NCBI RefSeq assembly: GCF_964204645.1
Contig: NC_134031.1
Location: 21,325,307 to 21,389,306 of the forward strand
DNA: 64,000 nt
Reading direction: 5' to 3'
Source of the DNA: Tubulanus polymorphus
Lineage: Eukaryota > Nemertea > Palaeonemertea > Tubulaniformes > Tubulanidae
Below the pieces are notes generated by a model that saw only the letters and a program-made list of their open reading frames with translations, ran no database searches and was not told the origin of the DNA. The position numbers were made by a program, and so were the translations under genes. Positions 32,948 through 43,700 of the stretch are shown here, in pieces; the first letter of the stretch is position 1, and every line of letters begins with the position of its first letter.

Positions 32948-33034
32948 CATGTGACGCATGTAACGCATGTGTTGTTTCTATTTTACAGAATTTATAGAAT
33001 GAATATATAATTATGATTAACGCATGCGCATTAA

Positions 33035-33064
33035 GCAAAAGCGCGCATTCATTCGCGCTTTTGC
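33035..33064 (+). repeat. hairpin 4 of array
   Basis: Perfect 11-bp stem GCAAAAGCGCG / CGCGCTTTTGC with an 8-nt loop; preceded by CGCATGCG instead of CACATGTG. Confidence 0.85.
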
Positions 33065-33202
33065 CCAGTGGTATTATTTAAATATCAAGGAATCGAAACA
33101 ACTTATCAAAAGCAGCGAGGAATGAAAAAGGATGACGTTGGTCGAAGAAATGGAAGAGGATTCTAAAATATTAACCAAATTAGTAAAAAATACATATAAT
33201 AA

Positions 33203-33874
33203 ATGGAACCAGAACAACCACAAATTATCAATATTACAAATAACACTGCTGGTGATATAAATATATATTACAAGAAGTGTTCTAAATGTGAATTAGATAA
33301 ATTAGCTTTAACAGAATTTAGTAAGCGTAAGATTAGCAAAGATGGTTTTCAATATTGTTGTAAAACTTGTTTAAAACTATATACCAAACAATACCGAGAA
33401 GATAATATAGAACATTATAATTATTATATGGCAGAATATATGAGAGAAAGATATCAAACAGATCTTAATTTTAGATTGAAACAATGCTTAAGATCTAGAT
33501 TAACACAATTATTCAACAAAGAAACACATTCAGAAACACTACCTAATTTAATGGGTTGTTCAGTTAAATTTCTTAAATCATGGATTGTATATCAATTCGA
33601 CGATAAAATGAATATAGATAATTATGGCGAATACTTTCATATTGATCATACGTTACCGATTTCTAAATTTAACATGAATGATGAATACAATAAAAAACTT
33701 ATTTGGAATTGGAAGAATTTAAGACCTTTAGAAAAGAAGGAAAACATAATTAAATCTAATAAACTAGATTTACAGTTATATTTAGAACAGTTAACAAAGG
33801 CAAAGAAATTTATTGATCAATGGAACAATGATCCAAATAATGAACAATACGTTGAGTCTTTAATGAGTGGTTAA
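33203..33874 (+). CDS. HNH endonuclease with N-terminal zinc-binding domain, intact
   Basis: 223 residues from ATG 33203. The N-terminal part has paired cysteines (C26, C29 and C53, C56) around a SKRKISKDGF segment, as in phage and large-DNA-virus HNH proteins. The HNH core is FHIDHTLPISKF (H146, D148, H149), followed by NLRPLEKKEN (N172, N181) and K184. Such proteins cut DNA as homing-type nucleases; a role in element mobility or in competition between elements is inference. The frame is complete, unlike the inverted copy at 4787-5465. It lies next to the Polinton terminus in both copies. Confidence 0.85.
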   Translation: MEPEQPQIINITNNTAGDINIYYKKCSKCELDKLALTEFSKRKISKDGFQYCCKTCLKLYTKQYREDNIEHYNYYMAEYMRERYQTDLNFRLKQCLRSRLTQLFNKETHSETLPNLMGCSVKFLKSWIVYQFDDKMNIDNYGEYFHIDHTLPISKFNMNDEYNKKLIWNWKNLRPLEKKENIIKSNKLDLQLYLEQLTKAKKFIDQWNNDPNNEQYVESLMSG

Positions 33875-34080
33875 AGATTAATATATCTCAAATAAAAAAT
33901 ATTAACAATTACATAACTTCAACTAACCAGTGAATTCTATTATATTTTTAATATTTTCTTTTCAAAAAGAGAATACTTTATATTTTAAATAGATCCGAAT
34001 AGAAATTCTTTAGCTTTAACTAGCTAGTATCATTTGAAGAATACTAATAATATTTTTTTGGCTTTTTTTCTCTAATATAA
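33875..34080 (+). promoter_or_regulatory. AT-rich spacer upstream of the unknown Polinton gene
   Basis: Counterpart of 4483-4786 with one 'actagctagt' word (about 34019) and a T-rich tract just before ATG 34081. It is shorter than the left copy. The promoter role is presumed from position. Confidence 0.35.
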
Positions 34081-34510
34081 ATGTCAAAGAAATCTTATAA
34101 GAATAGTATTGATATTGAAAAAACATTAGATGATTTGGGTATAAGTGATAATAAAGATACAGTTGTAACTAATTGTGCTCAAGTTAATTGTAATATAGAT
34201 TATGAATACTATTTATATTGTAAGCATCATCTAGAACTATTGATTGCCGGTGGAAAAACTAAAGAGTTTTTAAATAGAATTATTACTTTTCAAGAATTAG
34301 ATGCTATGAAACCCGATAAAGTAATAAAATATTTTAAGATTTATGAAGAGGCAAGATTAGCTAGAATAAATGATTCTATTTCAGATGGTATTGTCAAATG
34401 TTACTCTAAGTTATATAACCAGTTAATGCCAATTAATGATGAAAATAAATTATATAGTGATTTGAAAAATGACTATTTAGTTATGACTGAATTACAAAAA
34501 TGGGTTGGTT
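34081..34510 (+). CDS. unknown Polinton protein, 5' part, cut by gap
   Basis: About 143 residues are readable from ATG 34081 before the run of N. The frame that appears to continue after the gap is satellite and should be ignored. It has an acidic N-terminus, a Cys/Tyr-rich segment (CAQVNCNIDYEYYLYCKHH), a helical EEARLARIND stretch and LMPINDENKLYSDLKNDYL near the end. The left copy (4123-4482) matches the first 110 residues or so. No known family is recognised. If the left copy is a guide, a lysine-rich tail with one membrane span may follow inside the gap. Confidence 0.65.
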
Positions 34511-34710
34511 NNNNNNNNNNNNNNNNNNNNNNNNNNNNNNNNNNNNNNNNNNNNNNNNNNNNNNNNNNNNNNNNNNNNNNNNNNNNNNNNNNNNNNNNNN
34601 NNNNNNNNNNNNNNNNNNNNNNNNNNNNNNNNNNNNNNNNNNNNNNNNNNNNNNNNNNNNNNNNNNNNNNNNNNNNNNNNNNNNNNNNNNNNNNNNNNNN
34701 NNNNNNNNNN
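34511..34710. other. assembly gap of exactly 200 N
   Basis: Second 200-N placeholder. It separates the truncated Polinton ORF from satellite that resumes in the middle of a C monomer at 'gatgatggattcaatctg'. Confidence 0.99.
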
Positions 34711-37700
34711 GATGATGGATTCAATCTGAAAAGATGTGTTAAGGCGTATTGAACTGATTTCAAATAGATAGGTGGAAAGATTAAGAATTTTCTGGCTATT
34801 TATGCTCCTGAAGATGATGGACTCGATCTGAAATGATAGGTTAAGGTAGACTGAACTGATTTCGAGTAGATGGACTGAAAGATACAGATTTTTCTTGCAA
34901 AATAGGGTCCTAAAGATGATGAGTTCTATCTTAATTGATGGGTTAGGGTGTACTGAACTGATTTCAAATAGATAGGTTGAAAGAATCAGAATTTTCTGGC
35001 TGCTTTTGGTTCTGTAGATGATGGACTCAATCTGAAAAGATGGGTTAAGGCGTATTGAACTGATGTCAAATAGATAGGTGGAAAGATTAAGAATTTTCTG
35101 GCTATTTATGCTCCTGAAGATGATGGACTCGATCTGAAATGATAGGTTAAGGTAGACTGAACTGATTTCGAGTAGATGGACTGAAAGATACAGATTTTTC
35201 TTGCAAAATAGGGTCCTAAAGATGATAAATTCTATCTTAATTGATGGGTTAGGGTGAACTGAACTGATTTCAAATAGATGGGTGGAAAGAATCAGACTTT
35301 TCTGGCTGCCTTTGGTTCTAAAGATGATGGACTCAATCTGAAAAGATGGGCAAAGGCGTATTGAACTGATTTCAAAGAGATAGGTGGAAAGATTAAGAAT
35401 TTTGTGGCTATTTATGCTCCTGAAGATGATGGACTCGATCTGAAATGATAGGTTAAGGTAGACTGAACTGATTTCGAGTAGATGGACTGAAAGATACAGA
35501 TTTTTCTTGCAAAATAGGGTCCTAAAGATGATGAATTCTATCTTAATTGATGGGTTAGGGTGTACTGAACTGATTTCAAATAGATAGGTTGAAAGAATCA
35601 GAATTTTCTGGCTGCTTTTGGTTCTGAAGATGATGGATTCAATCTGAAAAGATGGGTTAAGGCGTATTGAACTGATTTCAAATGGATAGGTGGAAAGATT
35701 AAGAATTTTCTGGCTATTTATGCTCCTGAAGATGATGGACTCGATCTGAAATGATAGGTTAAGGTAAACTGAACTGATTTCGAGTAGATGGACTGAAAGA
35801 TACAGATTTTTCTTGCAAAATAGGGTCCTAAAGATGATGAGTTCTATCTTAATTGATGGGTTAGGGTGTACTGAACTGATTTCAAATAGATAGGTGGAAA
35901 GATTAAGAATTTTCTGGTTATTTATGCTCCTGAAGATGATGGACTCGATCTGAAATGATAGGTTAAGGTAAACTGAACTGATTTCGAGTAGATGGACTGA
36001 AAGATACAGATTTTACTTGCAAAATAGGGTCCTAAAGATGATGAGTTCAATCTTAATTGATGGGTTAGGGTGTACTGAACTGATTTCAAATAGATAGGTG
36101 GAAAGATTAAGAATTTTCTGGTTATTTATGCTCCTGAAGATGATGGACTCGATCTGAAATGATAGGTTAAGGTAAACTGAACTGATTTCGAGTAGATGGA
36201 CTGAAAGATACAGATTTTTCTTGCAAAATAGGGTCCTAAAGATGATGAATTCTATCTTAATTGATGGGTAAGGGTGTACTGAACTGATTTCAAATAGATA
36301 GGTTGAAAGAATCAGAATTTTCTTGCTGCCTTAGGTTCTGAAGATGATGGACTCAATCTGAAATGATGGGTTAAGGCGTATTGAACTGATTTCAAATAGA
36401 TAGGTGGAAAGATTAAGAATTTTCGGGCTATTTATGCTCCTGAAGATGATGGACTCGATCTGAAATGATAGGTTAAGGTAAACTGAACTGATTTCGAATA
36501 GATGGACTGAAAGATACAGATTTTTCTTGCAAAATAGGGTCCTAAAGATGATGAATTCTATCTTAATTGATGGGTTAGGGTGTACTGAACTGATTTCAAA
36601 TAGATAGGTTGAAAGAATCAGAATTTTCTGGCTGCTTTTGGTTCTGAAGATGATGGATTCAATCTGAAAAGATGTGTTAAGGCGTATTGAACTGATTTCA
36701 AATAGATAGGTGGAAAGATTAAGAATTTTCTGGCTATCTATGCTCCTGAAGATGATGGACTCGATCTGAAATGATAGGTTAAGGTAAACTGAACTGATTT
36801 CGAGTAGATGGACTGAAAGATACAGATTTTTCTTGCAAAATAGGGTCCTAAAGATGATGAATTCTATCTTAATTGATGGGTTAGGGTGTACTGAACTGAT
36901 TTCAAATAGATAGGTTGAAAGAATCAGAATTTTCTTGCTGCCTTAGGTTCTGAAGATGATGGACTCAATCTGAAAAGATGGGTTAAGGCGTATTGAACTG
37001 ATTTCAAATAGATAGGTGGAAAGATTAAGAATTTTCTGGCTATCTATGCTCCTGAAGATGATGGACTCGATCTGAAATGATAGGTTAAGGTAAACTGAAC
37101 TGATTTCGAGTAGATGGACTGAAAGATACAGATTTTTCTTGCAAAATAGGGTCCTAAAGATGATGAATTCTATCATAATTGATGGGTTAGGGTGTACTGA
37201 ACTGATTTCAAATAGATAGGTTGAAAGATTAAGAACTTTCTGGCTGCTTTTGGTTCTGAAGATGATGGATTCAATCTGAAAAGATGGGTTAAGGCGTATT
37301 GAACTGATTTCAAATGGATAGGTGGAAAGATTAAGAATTTTCTGGCTATTTATGCTCCTGAAGATGATGGACTCGATCTGAAATGATAGGTTAAGGTAAA
37401 CTGAACTGATTTCGAGTAGATGGACTGAAAGATACAGATTTTTCTTGCAAAATAGGGTCCTAAAGATGATGAATTCTATCTTAATTGATGGGTTAGGGTG
37501 AACTGAACTGATTTCAAATAGATAGGTGGAAAGAATCAGAATTTTCTGGCTGCCTTTGGTTCTGAAGATGATGGACTCAATCTGAAAAGATGGGCTAAGG
37601 CGTATTGAACTGATTTAAAATAGATAGGTGGAACGATTAAGAATTTTCTGGCTATTTATGCTCCTGAAGATGATGGACTCGATCTGAAATAATAGGTTAA

Positions 37701-40700
37701 GGTAGACTGAACTGATTTCGAGTAGATGCACTGAAAGATACAGATTTTTCTTGCAAAAAAGGGTCCTAAAGATGATGAGTTCTATCTTAATTGATGGGTT
37801 AGGGTGTACTGAACTGATTTCAAATAGATAGGTGGAAAGATTAAGAATTTTCGGGCTATTTATGCTCCTGAAGATGATGGACTCGATCTGAAATGATAGG
37901 TTAAGGTAAACTGAACTGATTTCGAATAGATGGACTGAAAGATACAGATTTTTCTTGCAAAATAGGGTCCTAAAGATGATGAATTCTATCTTAATTGATG
38001 GGTTAGGGTGTACTGAACTGATTTCAAATAGATAGGTGGAAAGAATCAGAATTTCCTTGCTGCTTTTGGTTCTAAAGATGATGGATTCAATCTGAAAAGA
38101 TGTGTTAAGGCGTATTGAACTGATTTCAAATAGATAGGTGGAAAGATTAAGAAATTTCTGGCTATTTATGCTCCTGAAGATGATGGACTCGATCTGAAAT
38201 GATAGATTAAGGTAAACTGAACTGATTTCGAGCAGATGGACTGAAAGATACAGATTTTTCTTGCAAAATAGGGTCCTAAAGATGATGAATTCTATCTTAA
38301 TTGATGGGTTAGGGTGTACTGAACTGATTTCAAATAGATAGGTTGAAAGAATCAGAATTTTCTGGCTGCTTTTGGTTCTGAAGATGATGGATTCAATCTG
38401 AAAAGATGTGTTAAGGCGTATTGAACTGATTTCAAATAGATAGGTGGAAAGATTAAGAATTTTCTGGCTATTTATGCTCCTGAAGATGATGGACTCGATC
38501 TGAAATGATAGGTTAAGGTAGACTGAACTGATTTCGAGTAGATGGACTGAAAGATACAGATTTTTCTTGCAAAATAGGGTCCTAAAGATGATGAGTTCTA
38601 TCTTAATTGATGGGTTAGGGTGTACTGAACTGATTTCAAATAGATAGGTGGAAAGAATCAGAATTTTCTGGCTGCCTTTGGTTCTGAAGATGATGGACTC
38701 AATCTGAAAAGATGGGCTAAGGCGTATTGAACTGATTTCAAATAGATAGGTGGAAAGATTAAGAATTTTCTGGCTATTTATGCTCCTGAAGATGATGGAC
38801 TCGATCTGAAATGATAGGTTAAGGTAGACTGAACTGATTTCGAGTAGATGGACTGAAAGATACAGATTTTTCTTGCAAAAAAGGGTCCTAAAGATGATGA
38901 GTTCTATCTTAATTGATGGGTTAGGGTGTACTGAACTGATTTCAAATAGATAGGTGGAAAGATTAAGAATTTTCTGGCTATTTATGCTCCTGAAGATGAT
39001 GGACTCGATCTGAAATGATAGGTTAAGGTAAACTGAACTGATTTCGAGTAGATGGACTGAAAGATACAGATTTTTCTTGCAAAATAGGGTCCTAAAGATG
39101 ATGAATTCTATCTTAATTGATGGGTTAGGGTGTACTGAACTGATTTCAAATAGATAGGTTGAAAGAATCAGAATTTTATGGCTGCTTTTGGTTCTGAAGA
39201 TGATGGATTCAATCTGAAAAGATGTGTTAAGGCGTATTGAACTGATTTCAAATAGATAGGTGGAAAGATTAAGAATTTTCTGGCTATTTATGCTCCTGAA
39301 GATGATGGACTCGATCTGAAATGATAGGTTAAGGTAGACTGAACTGATTTCGAGTAGATGGACTGAAAGATACAGATTTTTCTTGCAAAATAGGGTCCTA
39401 AAGATGATGAGTTCTATCTTAATTGATGGGTTAGGGTGTACTGAACTGATTTCAAATAGATAGGTGGAAAGAATCAGAATTTTCTGGCTGCCTTTGGTTC
39501 TGAAGATGATGGACTCAATCTGAAAAGATGGGCTAAGGCGTACTGAACTGATTTCAAATAGATAGGTGGAAAGATTAAGAATTTTCTGGCTATTTATGCT
39601 CCTGAAGATGATGGACTCGATCTGAAATGATAGGTTAAGGTAGACTGAACTGATTTCGAGTAGATGGACTGAAAGATACAGATTTTTCTTGCAAAAAAGG
39701 GTCCTAAAGATGATGAGTTCTATCTTAATTGATGGGTTAGGGTGTACTGAACTGATTTCAAATAGATAGGTGGAAAGATTAAGAATTTTCTGGCTATTTA
39801 TGCTCCTGAAGATAATGGACTCGATCTGAAATGATAGGTTAAGGTAAACTGAACTGATTTCGAGTAGATGGACTGAAAGATACAGATTTTTCTTGCAAAA
39901 TAGGGTCCTAAAGATGATGAATTCTATCTTAATTGATGGGTTAGGGTGTACTGAACTGATTTCAAATAGATAGGTTGAAAGAATCAGAATTTTATGGCTG
40001 CTTTTGGTTCTGAAGATGATGGATTCAATCTGAAAAGATGTGTTAAGGCGTATTGAACTGATTTCAAATAGATAGGTGGAAAGATTAAGAATTTTCTGGC
40101 TATTTATGCTCCTGAAGATGATGGACTCGATCTGAAATGATAGGTTAAGGTAGACTGAACTGATTTCGAGTAGATGGACTGAAAGATACAGATTTTTCTT
40201 GCAAAATAGGGTCCTAAAGATGATGAGTTCTATCTTAATTGATGGGTTAGGGTGTACTGAACTGATTTCAAATAGATAGGTTGAAAGAATCAGAATTTTC
40301 TGGCTGCTTTTGGTTCTGAAGATGATGGACTCAATCTGAAAAGATGGGTTAAGGCGTATTGAACTGATGTCAAATAGATAGGTGGAAAGATTAAGAATTT
40401 TCTGGCTATTTATGCTCCTGAAGATGATGGACTCGATCTGAAATGATAGGTTAAGGTAGACTGAACTGATTTCGAGTAGATGGACTGAAAGATACAGATT
40501 TTTCTTGCAAAATAGGGTCCTAAAGATGATGAATTCTATCTTAATTGATGGGTTAGGGTGAACTGAACTGATTTCAAATAGATAGGTTGAAAGAATCAGA
40601 ATTTTCTTGCTGCCTTAGGTTCTGAAGATGATGGACTCAATCTGAAAAGATGGGTTAAGGCGTATTGAACTGATTTCAAATAGATAGGTGGAAAGATTAA

Positions 40701-43700
40701 GAATTTTCTGGCTATCTATGCTCCTGAAGATGATGGACTCGATCTGAAATGATAGGTTAAGGTAAACTGAACTGATTTCGAGTAGATGGACTGAAAGATA
40801 CAGATTTTTCTTGCAAAATAGGGTCCTAAAGATGATGAATTCTATCATAATTGATGGGTTAGGGTGTACTGAACTGATTTCAAATAGATAGGTTGAAAGA
40901 TTAAGAACTTTCTGGCTGCTTTTGGTTCTGAAGATGATGGATTCAATCTGAAAAGATGGGTTAAGGCGTATTGAACTGATTTCAAATGGATAGGTGGAAA
41001 GATTAAGAATTTTCTGGCTATTTATGCTCCTGAAGATGATGGACTCGATCTGAAATGATAGGTTAAGGTAAACTGAACTGATTTCGAGTAGATGGACTGA
41101 AAGATACAGATTTTTCTTACAAAATAGGGTCCTAAAGATGATGAATTCTATCTTAATTGATGGGTTAGGGTGAACTGAACTGATTTCAAATAGATAGGTG
41201 GAAAGAATCAGAATTTTCTGGCTGCCTTTGGTTCTGAAGATGATGGACTCAATCTGAAAAGATGGGCAAAGGCGTATTGAACTGATTTAAAATAGATAGG
41301 TGGAACGATTAAGAATTTTCTGGCTATTTATGCTCCTGAAGATGATGGACTCGATCTGAAATGATAGGTTAAGGTAGACTGAACTGATTTCGAGTAGATG
41401 GACTGAAAGATACAGATTTTTCTTGCAAAAAAGGGTCCTAAAGATGATGAGTTCTATCTTAATTGATGGGTTAGGGTGTACTGAACTGATTTCAAATAGA
41501 TAGGTGGAAAGATTAAGAATTTTCGGGCTATTTATGCTCCTGAAGATGATGGACTCGATCTGAAATGATAGGTTAAGGTAAACTGAACTGATTTCGAATA
41601 GATGGACTGAAAGATACAGATTTTTCTTGCAAAATAGGGTCCTAAAGATGATGAATTCTATCTTAATTGATGGGTTAGGGTGTACTGAACTGATTTCAAA
41701 TAGATAGGTGGAAAGAATCAGAATTTTCTTGCTGCTTTTGGTTCTAAAGATGATGGATTCAATCTGAAAAGATGTGTTAAGGCGTATTGAACTGATTTCA
41801 AATAGATAGGTGGAAAGATTAAGAATTTTCTGGCTATTTATGCTCCTGAAGATGATGGACTCGATCTGAAATGATAGATTAAGGTAAACTGAACTGATTT
41901 CGAGCAGATGGACTGAAAGATACAGATTTTTCTTGCAAAATAGGGTCCTAAAGATGATGAGTTCTATCTTAATTGATGGGTTAGGGTGTACTGAACTGAT
42001 TTCAAATAGATAGGTTGAAAGAATCAGAATTTTCTGGCTGCTTTTGGTTCTGAAGATGATGGATTCAATCTGAAAAGATGTGTTAAGGCGTATTGAACTG
42101 ATTTCAAATAGATAGGTGGAAAGATTAAGAATTTTCTGGCTATTTATGCTCCTGAAGATGATGGACTCGATCTGAAATGATAGGTTAAGGTAGACTGAAC
42201 TGATTTCGAGTAGATGGACTGAAAGATACAGATTTTTCTTGCAAAATAGGGTCCTAAAGATGATGAATTCTATCTTAATTGATGGGTTAGGGTGTACTGA
42301 ACTGATTTCAAATAGATAGGTGGAAAGAATCAGAATTTTCTGGCTGCCTTTGGTTCTGAAGATGATGGACTCAATCTGAAAAGATGGGCTAAGGCGTATT
42401 GAACTGATTTCAAATAGATAGGTGGAAAGATTAAGAATTTTCTGGCTATTTATGCTCCTGAAGATGATGGACTCGATCTGAAATGATAGGTTAAGGTAGA
42501 CTGAACTGATTTCGAGTAGATGGACTGAAAGATACAGATTTTTCTTGCAAAAAAGGGTCCTAAAGATGATGAGTTCTATCTTAATTGATGGGTTAGGGTG
42601 TACTGAATTGATTTCAAATAGATAGGTGGAAAGATTAAGAATTTTCTGGCTATTTATGCTCCTGAAGATGATGGACTCGATCTGAAATGATAGGTTAAGG
42701 TAAACTGAACTGATTTCGAGTAGATGGACTGAAAGATACAGATTTTTCTTGCAAAATAGGGTCCTAAAGATGATGAGTTCTATCTTAATTGATGGGTTAG
42801 GGTGTACTGAACTGATTTCAAATAGATAGGTTGAAAGAATCAGAATTTTATGGCTGCTTTTGGTTCTGAAGATGATGGATTCAATCTGAAAAGATGTGTT
42901 AAGGCGTATTGAACTGATTTCAAATAGATAGGTGGAAAGATTAAGAATTTTCTGGCTATTTATGCTCCTGAAGATGATGGACTCGATCTGAAATGATAGG
43001 TTAAGGTAGACTGAACTGATTTCGAGTAGATGGACTGAAAGATACAGATTTTTCTTGCAAAATAGGGTCCTAAAGATGATGAATTCTATCTTAATTGATG
43101 GGTTAGGGTGAACTGAACTGATTTCAAATAGATAGGTGGAAAGAATCAGAATTTTCTGGCTGCCTTTGGTTCTAAAGATGATGGACTCAATCTGAAAAGA
43201 TGGGCTAAGGCGTATTGAACTGATTTCAAAGAGATAGGTTGAAAGATTAAGAATTTTCTGGCTATTTATGCTCCTGAAGATGATGGACTCGATCTGAAAT
43301 GATAGGTTAAGGTAAACTGAACTGATTTCAAGCAGATGGACTGAAAGATACAGATTTTTCTTGCAAAATAGGGTCCTAAAGATGATGAGTTCTATCTTAA
43401 TTGATGGGTTAGGGTGTACTGAACTGATTTCAAATAGATAGGTTGAAAGAATCAGAATTTTCTTGCTGCCTTAGGTTCTGAAGATGATGGACTCAATCTG
43501 AAAAGATGGGTTAAGGCGTATTGAACTGATTTCAAATAGATAGGTGGAAAGATTAAGAATTTTCTGGCTATTTATGCTCCTGAAGATGATGGACTCGATC
43601 TGAAATGATAGGTTAAGGTAAACTGAACTGATTTCGAGTAGATGGACTGAAAGATACAGATTTTTCTTGCAAAATAGGGTCCTAAAGATGATGAATTCTA

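Larger units (their letters stand above)
32640..33064 (+). repeat. four-unit tandem hairpin array
   Basis: Four units of about 105-130 bp. Each has a variant of 'gaatgaatatataattatg', then 'attaacacatgtgcattaagcaaaa', then a hairpin. Stems are at 32692-32721, 32791-32806, 32932-32947 and 33035-33064. Stem sequences differ (GCGCGC type in units 1 and 4, CGGCCAT type in units 2 and 3), yet every stem is perfectly paired. Units 2 and 3 also have flanking CACATG/CATGTG that could pair outside the stem. A structured RNA, terminator or recombination site is possible; none is shown. Confidence 0.75.
31906..33170. other. 1.27-kb insertion in the right Polinton end
   Basis: Sequence absent from the left arm. 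The first part (to about 32630) has no recognised gene; a short lysine-rich frame near 32380-32502 is not convincing. The second part is the tandem hairpin array at 32640-33064. I cannot identify terminal repeats or a target duplication with confidence. Confidence 0.55.
31742..34510 (+). repeat. right arm of long inverted repeat (Polinton end)
   Basis: Counterpart of 4123-5754 on the opposite strand. Homology covers about 31742-31905 and from about 33171 onwards, separated by a 1.27-kb segment with no left-hand equivalent. It carries the intact HNH gene and the 5' part of the unknown gene and is cut by the gap. Confidence 0.85.

Noticed and set aside
32640-33064. CRISPR array
   Set aside because: The repeats are long, imperfect and few, there are no unique equal-length spacers, and the context is an animal repeat region.
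34500-34763. ORFs running through the 200-N gap
   Set aside because: They exist only because N codons are treated as open; the sequence after the gap is satellite.
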